Origin: Marixanthomonas sp. SCSIO 43207
GTDB taxonomy: Bacteria > Bacteroidota > Bacteroidia > Flavobacteriales > Flavobacteriaceae
Direction: 5' to 3'
Length of the DNA stretch: 64,000 bases
Assembly: GCF_019904255.1 (NCBI RefSeq)
Contig: NZ_CP063203.1
Span: forward strand, 992,001 to 1,056,000
Part shown: piece by piece, positions 44,335 to 53,094 of the stretch
Numbering within the stretch: position 1 is the first letter of the stretch
Layout of the letters: every line of letters starts with the position of its first letter
Notes under the pieces: model-generated
The model's database searches: none
Told to the model about the DNA's origin: nothing
What the model saw: only the letters and a program-made list of their open reading frames with translations
Program-made: the position numbers and the translations under genes

Positions 44335-46242
44335 CTATAATGCATCTTTCATAATATCATTGACTACCTCTGGGTTTAATAATGTGCTAGTATCTCCTAG
44401 ATTATCAGTGTCTCCAGAGGCTATTTTCCGAAGGATACGACGCATAATTTTACCGCTTCTTGTTTTGGGTAATCCTTCTGTAAACTGAATTTTATCTAGT
44501 TTTGCTATAGGCCCTATTCGATCGGTAATTAATTGATTAATTTCTTTTCTAAGGTTATCTTGATCTCGAGTTTCGCCAGCTTCTTTTAGAGTTACATACC
44601 CATATAGTGCTTTTCCTTTTACTTCGTGCGGAAATCCTACAATTGCACTTTCTGCGACTGCTGGATGTTCATTAATGGCATCTTCAATAGGAGCAGTACC
44701 CAGGTTATGTCCTGAAACGATTACTACATCGTCCACGCGACCCGTGATACGATAATACCCAACGCTGTCTCGCATTGCGCCATCACCTGTAAAATACATG
44801 TTTTCAAAACTTGAAAAATAGGTGTCTTTATAGCGTTGATGATTTCCCCAGATAGTACGTGCCATGGAAGGCCACGGAAATTTCATACATAACCTACCGG
44901 AAACTTGATTTCCTTTTAATTCCTTTCCTTCTTCATCCATTAAAGCAGGTTGTATTCCGGGTAATGGTAAGGTGGCAAAAGTAGGGATGGTGGGTGTTAC
45001 AAAAGGAATGGCAGCAATCATAATGCTACCTGTTTCAGTTTGCCACCATGTATCGGTAATAGGACTTTTGCCACTTCCTATATTTTCATCATACCAATGC
45101 CAAGCTTCTTCGTTTATTGGCTCGCCAACCGTTCCTAATACTTTTAAAGAACTAAGGTCATATTTTTCAACAAACTCTAAATTTTGCTTTGCCAATGCTC
45201 TTATGGCTGTTGGGGCTGTATAAAACTGATTCACCTTGTGCTTTTCAACAATCTGCCAAAAACGGCCCCAATCTGGATATTGTGGTACGCCTTCATACAT
45301 AACCGTGGTGGCTCCGTTTGCTAAGGGACCATATACAATATAACTGTGACCGGTAATCCAACCAATATCTGCTGTACACCAATAAACATCATTTTCTCGA
45401 TACTGAAACACATTTTTAAATGTAAATGCGCTACCTATCATATATCCGGCCGTAGTATGCACCATTCCTTTGGGTTTTCCGGTAGAGCCAGAGGTGTAGA
45501 GAATAAAAAGAGGGTCTTCTGCGTCCATTATTTCTGGTTCACAAATTGTTGAAGCGTTATCAAGCAAGGGCTTCAACCACTCGTCGCGACCTTCTTTCAT
45601 GTTGATTTCAGAATTAATCCGTTTTGCAACCAAAACAGTTTTTACGCCGTCACAAGACTCCAAGGCTGTATCAACGATGCCTTTAAGATCAATTGTTTTA
45701 TTTCCGCGGAAGGAACCATCTGCAGTAATTACCATTTCACAATCACAGTCGTTTATTCGAGTTGCCAAAGCATTTGAAGAAAATCCTGCAAATACCACTG
45801 AGTGAATAGCACCAATGCGAGCACAGGCCAATACTGAAATTGCTAATTCTGGTATCATAGGAACATAAATACAAACCCGATCTCCTTTTTTTACACCTTT
45901 TTCTTTTAATACATTAGCAAATTGACACACTCTGTCGTGAAGTTGTTGATAGGTAATGTGTTCTGCTTTTTCTGAGGGATCATTGGGTTCAAAAAGGATG
46001 GCTGTTTTATCTCCTCGTATGCGTAAATGACGATCTATACAGTTTTCGGTAATGTTTAACTTGGCACCTTTAAACCAAGAAATTTCAGGTTTGTTAAAAT
46101 CCCAAGATAATACTTCATCCCATTTTTTGCGCCACATAAAATGTTCTTCGGCTATTTCATCCCAAAAGGTTTCAGGGTATCGTACAGATTTACGATAGAT
46201 TGTAAAATATTCTTCTAGACTTTTTATGTGATAATTACTCAT
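44335..46242 (-). CDS. acs: acetate--CoA ligase
   Basis: A 635-residue AMP-forming acyl-CoA synthetase turning acetate, ATP and CoA into acetyl-CoA. LFILYTSGSTGKPKGMVHT is the A3 phosphate loop, TDTWWQTETGS the A5 motif, YFTGDGAMRD the A7 motif, and TRSGKIMRRILRKIA near the C-terminus includes the Lys regulated by acetylation in other bacteria. Length is typical. A TAAATTTG promoter box lies just upstream. It is a single-gene unit. Confidence 0.95.
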   Translation of the reverse strand: MSNYHIKSLEEYFTIYRKSVRYPETFWDEIAEEHFMWRKKWDEVLSWDFNKPEISWFKGAKLNITENCIDRHLRIRGDKTAILFEPNDPSEKAEHITYQQLHDRVCQFANVLKEKGVKKGDRVCIYVPMIPELAISVLACARIGAIHSVVFAGFSSNALATRINDCDCEMVITADGSFRGNKTIDLKGIVDTALESCDGVKTVLVAKRINSEINMKEGRDEWLKPLLDNASTICEPEIMDAEDPLFILYTSGSTGKPKGMVHTTAGYMIGSAFTFKNVFQYRENDVYWCTADIGWITGHSYIVYGPLANGATTVMYEGVPQYPDWGRFWQIVEKHKVNQFYTAPTAIRALAKQNLEFVEKYDLSSLKVLGTVGEPINEEAWHWYDENIGSGKSPITDTWWQTETGSIMIAAIPFVTPTIPTFATLPLPGIQPALMDEEGKELKGNQVSGRLCMKFPWPSMARTIWGNHQRYKDTYFSSFENMYFTGDGAMRDSVGYYRITGRVDDVVIVSGHNLGTAPIEDAINEHPAVAESAIVGFPHEVKGKALYGYVTLKEAGETRDQDNLRKEINQLITDRIGPIAKLDKIQFTEGLPKTRSGKIMRRILRKIASGDTDNLGDTSTLLNPEVVNDIMKDAL

Positions 46243-46279
46243 AAATAACGGATTAGGATAAAATAAAATGCTTGACTAC

Positions 46280-46287
46280 CAAATTTA
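46280..46287 (-). promoter_or_regulatory. -7 box of acs
   Basis: On the minus strand this reads TAAATTTG, an exact TAnnTTTG match, 38 nt before the acs ATG. Confidence 0.45.
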
Positions 46288-46378
46288 GCAAATGTTTAGA
46301 GAAGTAAGAAAAGTTTGGTAAACCCTCACGCGATATTTAACGAATGGTGTAAAGTTTTAATAGGATTGTGTTATTGGT

Positions 46379-46405
46379 TGTAGGTTTATTAATGTAAAAC
46401 CTACA
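46379..46405. terminator. hairpin after the flavoprotein gene
   Basis: TGTAGGTTT and AAACCTACA pair perfectly (9 bp) around a 9-nt loop, 14 nt past the stop codon at 46419. There is no clear T run on the minus strand, so it may be a processing or weak terminator hairpin. Confidence 0.45.
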
Positions 46406-46418
46406 GTGAAAACAAATT

Positions 46419-47471
46419 TTAAGCGCTTTTGTTTATAGTTTCTTTAATATATTCAGCCAAGTATTTACTGTCCTTTTTAGTTCCACCTAATGTAGCTGAA
46501 CCTCTTGTGTGTAACCAAGGAAGACCAATGAAATAAAGACCTTTAATATTACTTATTCCCCGATTATGCTTTGGGTATGAATCTTTTGTTAGCTCTAAAC
46601 CATCAATCCATGAAAAATTGGGTCTATACCCTGTGGCCCAAATAACATTTTTTAAATTATTGATTTCTTTACTTTCAGTAAAAACCGTATTGTCTTCTGC
46701 ATTGGTAGTATTCCCAACTGGGATAACATTTTTTCTATTCAGAATGGCACGTACGTCTGTACCAATTATGGGTTGTTTGGTTTGACTCAGCTTTTTACCC
46801 AACCAAGTTTTTTTACTGAAACTTAAAAAACCCGTTTTTGTAAACCACCACCATAATGTTTTGCCAAGAATTTCTTGTGGTAAGACCCTTACATCTGTAG
46901 CTCCTGAAAAATATGTAATTCTATCAGTTTGAGAAACCTCATTTAAAATTTGGAATCCTGAATCTCCAGCACCAACAACCATAGTTGGTCCTTCTTTTAG
47001 TTGGTGTGGATTTTTATAATAATTACTATGTATTTGAAAAATATCTTTAGAGATTTTTTTTGAAAATGAAGGCGTATAAGGAATATGAAAAGGCCCCGTT
47101 GCAACTACTACATTTTTTGCTTGAAACACTCCGTTATCATGCTTTAAAGTGAAAACATTATTTTCTTTTTTTACACTTTCTATAAATACATTAAGCTTAA
47201 CACGTATATTGAAACGCTCAACATACTCTTTAAAATAAGAGGCAACTTGGTTTTTATTTGGGTAATGTCCTTTTTTTGCCGGAAAGTCCATTCCGGGTAG
47301 GTTGTTAAATTCAGAAGGAGTAAAAAGCTTAAGTGAGTCCCACCGATTTAACCATGAAGCTCCAATCTCATCCTCTTTGTCTACAACCAAATAATTTTGG
47401 TCTAATTTATCTAAATAGTAAGCCATTGAAAGTCCTGCTTGAGCGGCTCCAATAACAATAAAATCAAACAT
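46419..47471 (-). CDS. flavin-containing monooxygenase-like NAD(P)/FAD protein
   Basis: A 350-residue two-dinucleotide-fold protein. The FAD motif is FIVIGAAQAGLSMAYYL (residues 4-20; GxAxAG instead of GxGxxG), the NADPH motif is MVVGAGDSGFQIL (about 165-177), and NVIWATGYRPNFSWI is the C-terminal FAD strand. RWDSLKLFTPSEFNNLPG matches the CzcO/YUCCA-like monooxygenase group. The substrate is unknown; some relatives act on metal-stress or indole compounds. It has its own promoter box. Confidence 0.86.
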   Translation of the reverse strand: MFDFIVIGAAQAGLSMAYYLDKLDQNYLVVDKEDEIGASWLNRWDSLKLFTPSEFNNLPGMDFPAKKGHYPNKNQVASYFKEYVERFNIRVKLNVFIESVKKENNVFTLKHDNGVFQAKNVVVATGPFHIPYTPSFSKKISKDIFQIHSNYYKNPHQLKEGPTMVVGAGDSGFQILNEVSQTDRITYFSGATDVRVLPQEILGKTLWWWFTKTGFLSFSKKTWLGKKLSQTKQPIIGTDVRAILNRKNVIPVGNTTNAEDNTVFTESKEINNLKNVIWATGYRPNFSWIDGLELTKDSYPKHNRGISNIKGLYFIGLPWLHTRGSATLGGTKKDSKYLAEYIKETINKSA

Positions 47472-47482
47472 TCTTTTTTTTG

Positions 47483-47490
47483 CAAAGGTA
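47483..47490 (-). promoter_or_regulatory. -7 box of the flavoprotein gene
   Basis: On the minus strand this reads TACCTTTG, an exact TAnnTTTG match, about 12 nt before the ATG, giving a very short leader. Confidence 0.45.
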
Positions 47491-47615
47491 AGCTTTTAAC
47501 TGCGGGTTACTTACTCTTAATACTAAATTGCTTTGAATTTATTATCACACCTTTACATCTTTAATTTTATAAACCATCGTATTTAATTAAGTTTTGTTAT
47601 TTATTTCCTATTCAA

Positions 47616-47643
47616 TTACAAACGCTTACAAACAACTATAAAC
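47616..47643 (+). repeat. helically phased TTACAAAC repeats upstream of ssb
   Basis: TTACAAAC at 47616-47623 and 47626-47633, then TATAAAC at 47637-47643, spaced 10 and 11 bp apart, about one helical turn. This suggests sites for a protein binding one face of the DNA. It lies in the 281-bp gap between the divergent flavoprotein gene and ssb. Confidence 0.35.
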
Positions 47644-47698
47644 GAAAGTAAATACGTACCAACCGATTACCTTGTATCACTCATCATATGTTTGTATC

Positions 47699-47716
47699 GT
47701 TGAATTTTAGTTCAAC
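47699..47716. promoter_or_regulatory. inverted repeat upstream of ssb
   Basis: GTTGAA-TTTTAG-TTCAAC, perfect 6-bp arms, 37 nt before the ssb start. Possible operator or leader hairpin. Confidence 0.35.
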
Positions 47717-47752
47717 ATTAATCTTAACTGTTAAATCTTAAAAATTAAAATT

Positions 47753-48085
47753 ATGAACGCACTTAGAAACAAAGTACAGTTGATTGGACGCCTAGGACAA
47801 GATCCAGAAATCGTAACCTTTGCCGATGGTAATAAAATGGCAAAATTTTCAATAGCTACAGACGATAGCTATAAAGACAAAAATGGTCAAAAAGTTGAGC
47901 GCGCCTACTGGCATAATGTAGTTGTAAAAGGCGGTTTGGTAAATGTAGTAGAGAATTATATTGCCAAAGGACAAGAGATAGCTTTAGAAGGTAAACTTAC
48001 CAATCGCTCTTGGGATGATAAAGACGGTAACAAACGATACATCACCGAAATACTTTGCAATGAATTACTTATGTTGAGTAAATAA
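47753..48085 (+). CDS. ssb: single-stranded DNA-binding protein
   Basis: A 110-residue OB-fold protein. NKVQLIGRLGQDPEIVTFADGNKMAKFSIATDDSY and AYWHNVVVKGGLVNVVENYIAKGQEIALEGKL are typical of bacterial SSB. The usual acidic C-terminal tail (DDDIPF) is absent: it ends at LLMLSK. It is therefore a short form, possibly a paralogue for a special task, with a full-length SSB elsewhere. It is monocistronic with a strong terminator and a long leader. Confidence 0.9.
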   Translation: MNALRNKVQLIGRLGQDPEIVTFADGNKMAKFSIATDDSYKDKNGQKVERAYWHNVVVKGGLVNVVENYIAKGQEIALEGKLTNRSWDDKDGNKRYITEILCNELLMLSK

Positions 48086-48102
48086 CCTTTAGTAATATCC
48101 AT

Positions 48103-48130
48103 AAAATGGGCGCTTTTATGCGCCCATTTT
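48103..48130. terminator. bidirectional-type terminator after ssb
   Basis: An 11-bp perfect stem AAAATGGGCGC/GCGCCCATTTT with loop TTTTAT. A/T runs flank both sides. Confidence 0.82.
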
Positions 48131-48194
48131 AATTGAAAATATCGTGCTCTTTAAATCCTAAATTATAAGAGAAGGATGTGCCGTATATTTAATT

Positions 48195-48202
48195 TAACTT
48201 TG
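48195..48202 (+). promoter_or_regulatory. -7 box upstream of recQ
   Basis: TAACTTTG, an exact TAnnTTTG match, ending 7 nt before the ATG at 48209. It leaves almost no leader and argues against the frame start at 48176. Confidence 0.4.
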
Positions 48203-48208
48203 CTGCTT

Positions 48209-50335
48209 ATGCCAGGTACAAACACATCACTTACTTTATTAAACTTACTGAAAACTCATTTTGGGTTTGATACTTTTTTACCCAATCAAAAACAAATTAT
48301 CACCACCCTTTTAAAAGGAAACGACACCCTGGCAATTATGCCTACTGGTGGTGGAAAATCATTGTGTTTTCAATTACCTGCATTGGCTTTAAAGGGAACC
48401 GCAATTGTTATATCGCCCTTAATTGCATTAATGAAAGATCAGGTTGATGCATTACGATCAAACGGTATTTCAGCAGCATATTTTAATAGTTCACAACCTG
48501 AAGAAGAGCAACAACAAACCCTTTCAGATTTACAATCTGGAAAACTGAAGCTTTTTTATGTAGCTCCAGAAAGCATATTTTTATTAGAAAATATCTTACA
48601 CCGTATTGTTATTAATCTATTTGCAATTGACGAAGCACACTGCATCTCATCTTGGGGTCATGACTTCAGGCCGGCTTATACTCGTTTAGGGAGTCTAAAG
48701 CAACATTTTCCAGAAATTCCTATAATTGCCTTGACCGCAACGGCAGATAGTGCAACTCAAGACGATATTGCAAAACAACTGGCTATTCCGAAAGCTAAAA
48801 AATTTATTGCTTCTTTTGACAGACCTAATCTGTATCTCGATGTAAGACCCGGTCAAAAACGAATTCAACAAATACTTCAGTTTTTAAAATCACATCAAGA
48901 TGACAGTGGAATTATTTACTGTTTAAGCAGAAAAAGCACTCAAAGTGTAGCCGATAAACTAGTAGCTGCCGGTTATGATGCAAAAGCCTATCATGCAGGA
49001 TTATCTTCAGAAGAACGAAGCGAGATTCAAGAACGTTTTGTTAATGATCAAATACCTATTATTGTCGCTACCATCGCTTTTGGGATGGGAATTGATAAAA
49101 GCAATGTACGCTGGGTAATTCATTATAATATGCCCAAAAATATTGAAGGCTATTATCAAGAGATTGGCCGTAGTGGAAGAGATGGATTGCCGGCACACAC
49201 ATTATTATTTTACAGTTTTGCTGATGTAGTACAACTAAGGAAATTTGCCGAAGGGAGCCCAACAGAAGACTATCAACTTGCCAAGCTAGAGCGCATGCAA
49301 CAATTTGCTGAAGCATTGAGTTGCCGTAGAAGGGCTTTGTTAGGTTATTTTGGCGAACACGTTCAAGAAGATTGCGGCAACTGTGATGTTTGTAAAAACC
49401 CTCCCGTTTATTTTGACGGAACTCAATTGGCTCAAAAAGTATGTTCTGCAGTGGCGCGTTTAAATGAACAAGAAGCATTAGGGATGGTAATTGACGTGTT
49501 GCGTGGCGCACACAATGCTAGTGTATACAGTAAAGGGTATCAAAACATAAAAACATATGGTGAGGCTAGTGATGTATCTTGGCGTGATTTGCAGCAATAC
49601 ATTATTCAGCTAATCAATCAAGGTGTATTAGAAATTAGATTTCATGAAAATGGAAGGTTGATTTTAACACCCTTGGCAAAAGGAGTTTTGTTTGAAAATC
49701 GAAAAATAAGTTTGGCAAGACCTCTTCAGAAAAAAGAAGAAGAAACATCATTTACCTCAGAAACTCAAACCACAAACGGTCTCTTTTCAAAATTAAAGCA
49801 GTTACGTGCAAAATTAGCTAATGAAATGGGCGTCCCTGCTTATGTAATATTTAGTGATGCAAGTTTAAAAGACATGGTAGCAAAACTACCTCAAGATGAA
49901 TTAGCTTTTTCTGAAATAAGCGGTGTTGGTCAAGCCAAATTAGAAAAATATGCTGCTTCTTTTCTAAAAGTAATTCAGGAAGAGCAAAAGGAAAAGCCCA
50001 AAAAAGTAGTCAAAACACGCAAAAAGAAACGCTCAAACAAAACACCTACTCATCTAATAAGTTTAGGGCTATTTAGGGACGGCTTAACAGTTGATGAAAT
50101 TGCAACCCAACGAGGTTTGGTAAATAGCACAGTACATTCACATTTATTAAAGGCTCATAGCGCAGGAGAAGAAGTTGAGGTTGAAAAATTAATATCTTCT
50201 GAAGAAATTGACAAAATAGCCTCTGCAAAACAACAATTAGAAAATCCTAAAAGCTTAAAAGATTTCTTTAAGCATTTTGAAGAAAAAATTCCGTATTGGA
50301 AAATAAAGCTGGCACTGTACTTGTCTGATAATTAA
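48209..50335 (+). CDS. recQ: ATP-dependent DNA helicase RecQ with C-terminal winged-helix extension
   Basis: A protein of about 708 residues unwinding DNA 3' to 5' in recombination and repair. MPTGGGKSLCF is Walker A (Lys50), AIDEAHCISSWGHDFRP the DEAH region (about 140), and FGMGIDKSNVRWVIH the helicase C motif. CRRRALLGYFGEHVQEDCGNCDVC is the zinc site. An HRDC domain follows (FSKLKQLRAKLANEMGVPAYVIFSD), then an additional helix-turn-helix region (LGLFRDGLTVDEIATQRGLVNSTVHSHLL) typical of the long RecQ in Bacteroidetes. ATG at 48209 (MPGTNTSL) is preferred over 48176 because the promoter box lies between them. Confidence 0.93.
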   Translation: MPGTNTSLTLLNLLKTHFGFDTFLPNQKQIITTLLKGNDTLAIMPTGGGKSLCFQLPALALKGTAIVISPLIALMKDQVDALRSNGISAAYFNSSQPEEEQQQTLSDLQSGKLKLFYVAPESIFLLENILHRIVINLFAIDEAHCISSWGHDFRPAYTRLGSLKQHFPEIPIIALTATADSATQDDIAKQLAIPKAKKFIASFDRPNLYLDVRPGQKRIQQILQFLKSHQDDSGIIYCLSRKSTQSVADKLVAAGYDAKAYHAGLSSEERSEIQERFVNDQIPIIVATIAFGMGIDKSNVRWVIHYNMPKNIEGYYQEIGRSGRDGLPAHTLLFYSFADVVQLRKFAEGSPTEDYQLAKLERMQQFAEALSCRRRALLGYFGEHVQEDCGNCDVCKNPPVYFDGTQLAQKVCSAVARLNEQEALGMVIDVLRGAHNASVYSKGYQNIKTYGEASDVSWRDLQQYIIQLINQGVLEIRFHENGRLILTPLAKGVLFENRKISLARPLQKKEEETSFTSETQTTNGLFSKLKQLRAKLANEMGVPAYVIFSDASLKDMVAKLPQDELAFSEISGVGQAKLEKYAASFLKVIQEEQKEKPKKVVKTRKKKRSNKTPTHLISLGLFRDGLTVDEIATQRGLVNSTVHSHLLKAHSAGEEVEVEKLISSEEIDKIASAKQQLENPKSLKDFFKHFEEKIPYWKIKLALYLSDN

Positions 50336-50528
50336 TCAATCAACCTTTCAAACACCGCTTGTTAAAATCACATTTAAAAACAGTTTTTAATGCTATTATG
50401 GTGCGTTAATTTGAAATTTATTGACTAATAAGCAAACTAAATTCAGTTTTTTTAACATTATTTTAAAAACTGCATCAATAATGTGTGCGTAGGTCTAGTA
50501 AAGGTTATTAAACTAAAACAGACTTATT

Positions 50529-51257
50529 ATGGAAAAAAACAAAATTAAAGTTCACGATGTTAAGCCTATTCGTAGCAACCGAAGACGCTTTTTAAAACTG
50601 AGTGGTGCAGCAGCATTAGGTACAAGTCTTTTAATGATGGGCTGTAGTGATGATGATGATATGCCACCACCTCCCGATTCTGTTTTTGATTTAGGAACCG
50701 GTGATGTAGGAGTTTTAAATTATGCGTATGCACTTGAGCAATTGGAAGCAGATTTTTATGACAAAGTTGTAAATGATTCCAACTTTAACGCTACGTTTAA
50801 TGAAAACGAACGTCAAATATTAATAGACCTATACAACCACGAAGTAATTCACAGAGATTTTTTTAATACCGCTATTAGTGCGGCTGTACAAAATCAAAAC
50901 CAAGTGTTACCTACTTTAGAGTTTGACTACGGAAATTTAGATTTCGGAAATAGAGAACAAGTACTTACCACTTCTCGAGATCTTGAAGATACAGGTGTTG
51001 CAGCTTATAATGGAGCCGGAAAATTAATTTCAAATGCAGGTTATTTACTTGTGGCAGGAAAAATTGTTTCGGTTGAAGCAAGACACGCTGCTGCCATTAG
51101 AGATTTATTAAATCCAGGATCTACAGATTTTGCAGGTGATGATATCGTAAGTCCTGAAAATGGTTTAGGTAGAGCTTTAGACCCAGTTGACATTGTTGAC
51201 ATTGCGGGACAATTTATTACTACTCCGTTTACCTATATGGAACAAGGAATAGGATAA
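50529..51257 (+). CDS. ferritin-like domain lipoprotein with twin-arginine signal
   Basis: A 242-residue exported protein. SNRRRFLKLSGAAALGTSLLMMGC combines a twin-arginine motif (RRRFLK) with a lipobox (MMGC), so it may be folded before export and then lipidated. The mature part is a four-helix bundle of the ferritin_2 type: LNYAYALEQLEADFYDKV, DLYNHEVIHRDFF (E-x-x-H), TSRDLEDTGVAAYNGA and VSVEARHAAAIRDLL (E-x-x-H). The paired Glu/His ligands suggest a di-iron centre. Function not established; relatives are linked to desiccation. It forms a pair with the next gene. Confidence 0.82.
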   Translation: MEKNKIKVHDVKPIRSNRRRFLKLSGAAALGTSLLMMGCSDDDDMPPPPDSVFDLGTGDVGVLNYAYALEQLEADFYDKVVNDSNFNATFNENERQILIDLYNHEVIHRDFFNTAISAAVQNQNQVLPTLEFDYGNLDFGNREQVLTTSRDLEDTGVAAYNGAGKLISNAGYLLVAGKIVSVEARHAAAIRDLLNPGSTDFAGDDIVSPENGLGRALDPVDIVDIAGQFITTPFTYMEQGIG

Positions 51258-51267
51258 GGAATAGGAT
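51244..51267 (+). repeat. 12-bp tandem duplication across the stop codon
   Basis: AAGGAATAGGAT occurs twice in direct succession. It duplicates the last codons and stop of the ferritin-like gene, leaving a second in-frame stop 12 nt further on. Confidence 0.6.
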
Positions 51268-51306
51268 AAGCGATTAACAAACCATTTTAATTTAAAAAAC
51301 AACATT

Positions 51307-52134
51307 ATGAATATTTTAAAAATATTAGAAAACCTTTCAGATAAAGAGGTTCTTTCTCAAAAAGGATCAAGAAGGGATTCATTTCAACAATTTAAGAATG
51401 TAGGTAAAAATATGGCTTTGGCATCCATTCCATTTGGATTGGCTGCAACAAGCTCAAAAACCAAAGCAGCTACAATGTCAATGGCATCGGCTGCACTTCA
51501 AGCAAACCCTACAGATGTTTTAAATTTTGCACTTACACTTGAGTATCTTGAACGCAATTTTTATAGAATGGGACTTGATACTGCAGGTTTAATTCCTTCA
51601 GAAGATCAAGCGGTGTTTCAGCAAATTTCACAACACGAAGATGACCACGTTGACTTTCTTTTAGCAGCATTGGGTGACGATGCTATTGAAGAACCAACTT
51701 TTGATTTTACAGGAGGTCCTGGTGGCTTGAGTTTAGACACATTTGACAATTACCAAACGTTTATAGCCCTCTCACAAGGTTTTGAAGATACTGGTGTGAG
51801 AGCTTACAAAGGACAAGCAGGTGCTTTAATTGATGATGATACATTGTTGACGTATGCACTGCAGGTTCACTCTGTTGAGGCGCGACATGCTTCACAAATA
51901 CGAAGAATGCGTGGTGAAAAAGGGTGGATTACACAATCTCAAAACACTTTACCTAACGATTTTAACGCTGTTTATGGAGGAGAAACTCCAGAAAGCAATA
52001 CCGTACAAGGCGGAGTAGATTTAGCAGGTATGTTTGGTAGCAATGGTGGTGATAATGGTGTTACCGAAGCTTTTGACGAACCCCTAACAATGGCCGAAGT
52101 AGTTGCTATCGCAAGTATATTTATAGAAAGCTAG
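51307..52134 (+). CDS. ferritin-like domain protein, second of pair
   Basis: A 275-residue protein. A basic N-terminus (KGSRRDSFQQFKNVGKNMALASIPFGLAATSS) looks like a weak Tat-type or other export signal without a lipobox. The ferritin-like bundle shows VLNFALTLEYLERNFYRM, ISQHEDDHVDFLLAAL (E-x-x-H), LSQGFEDTGVRAYKGQ and VHSVEARHASQIRRM (E-x-x-H), matching the four metal-binding helices of the preceding protein. The EDTG and VEARHA elements are shared, showing duplication. Function unknown; probably a periplasmic partner. It ends in a strong terminator. Confidence 0.82.
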   Translation: MNILKILENLSDKEVLSQKGSRRDSFQQFKNVGKNMALASIPFGLAATSSKTKAATMSMASAALQANPTDVLNFALTLEYLERNFYRMGLDTAGLIPSEDQAVFQQISQHEDDHVDFLLAALGDDAIEEPTFDFTGGPGGLSLDTFDNYQTFIALSQGFEDTGVRAYKGQAGALIDDDTLLTYALQVHSVEARHASQIRRMRGEKGWITQSQNTLPNDFNAVYGGETPESNTVQGGVDLAGMFGSNGGDNGVTEAFDEPLTMAEVVAIASIFIES

Positions 52135-52162
52135 TTTAATAATTCCTTTCACTAATACTGAG

Positions 52163-52186
52163 CCCGGTTTTGTAACCGGGTTTTTT
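52163..52186 (+). terminator. Rho-independent terminator after ferritin-like pair
   Basis: CCCGGTT/AACCGGG stem, TTGT loop, then TTTTTT. Confidence 0.85.
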
Positions 52187-52190
52187 CTTT

Positions 52191-53093
52191 TTAAAAGAAA
52201 ATAGATTGAGCCAACCTAAACGTATTTGCGTGTGCATCTATGATGACTTTAATATCAGGAGAATAACCTCCACCCATAGATACTTGAACAGGAATTTCAT
52301 AATCAAGTATCGTTTCAAAAACAAATTGATCACGCTCTTTACAACCATCTATGGTGCACTTTAAACGACCAAGTTTATCTGTTTCCAAAATATCTACTCC
52401 ACTAAGGTAAAAGATGAAGTCAGGTTGTACATCTTCTATTAAGGAAGGTAAAGTTTCTTTCAGTTTTGATAAATAAAATGAATCGCCAGAACCATCGGGA
52501 ACAGCAATATCAAGATCACTGGTTTCTTTTTTAAAAGGGTAATTTCCGGCACCGTGCATAGAAAAGGTAAAGACAGAATCATCATTTTTAAAAATCTCTG
52601 CAGTACCGTTGCCTTGATGTACATCTAGATCAACAATTAAAATTTTTTTGGCCAATCCTTTGCTTTGCAAGTACCGAGTAGCGATAGCTTGGTCATTAAA
52701 AATACAGAAACCTTCACCGTGATCTGTGTAGGAATGATGCGTGCCACCGGCAATATTCATAGCAATGCCGTTATTTAACGCAAACTCACAACCTTTCATA
52801 GTGCCATCTGCAATTATCTGTCCTCTAGTTATAAGTTTTTCTGAAAGTGGAAACCCAATTTTTCTAGCTTCTTTTTTAGGTAAAGTTAGCTTTTTAAGGT
52901 TGTTAACATATTCTTCTGTATGAACTTGTAAAATGTATTTTTCTAGAGGCAAACTAGGTTCAAAAAAGTTTTCCTCACTACAAGTTCCTTCATAGACTAA
53001 TTGTTGCTGAAGCAAATCATACTTCTCCATAGGGAAGCGATGACCTTCTGGTAATGGATATTTATATATGGGGTGATACGCTATCTTGAGCAT
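52191..53093 (-). CDS. histone deacetylase-like/AcuC-type zinc deacetylase
   Basis: A 300-residue arginase/deacetylase-fold enzyme. GGTHHSYTDHGEGFCIFNDQAIA (about 115-137) contains the catalytic His-His pair and DLDVHQGNGTAEIF the zinc-binding Asp/His. SMHGAGNYPF and SMGGGYSP follow. In bacteria such enzymes deacetylate acetyl-lysine proteins or small acetylated amines; the substrate here is unknown. It has the normal length without extra domains. It is 1 nt downstream of tex and probably cotranscribed. Confidence 0.88.
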   Translation of the reverse strand: MLKIAYHPIYKYPLPEGHRFPMEKYDLLQQQLVYEGTCSEENFFEPSLPLEKYILQVHTEEYVNNLKKLTLPKKEARKIGFPLSEKLITRGQIIADGTMKGCEFALNNGIAMNIAGGTHHSYTDHGEGFCIFNDQAIATRYLQSKGLAKKILIVDLDVHQGNGTAEIFKNDDSVFTFSMHGAGNYPFKKETSDLDIAVPDGSGDSFYLSKLKETLPSLIEDVQPDFIFYLSGVDILETDKLGRLKCTIDGCKERDQFVFETILDYEIPVQVSMGGGYSPDIKVIIDAHANTFRLAQSIFF

Positions 53094-53094
53094 G

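Noticed and set aside
49068-49511. 147-codon minus-strand frame within recQ
   Set aside because: Entirely antisense to the conserved helicase C and zinc-site region of recQ; no family resemblance.
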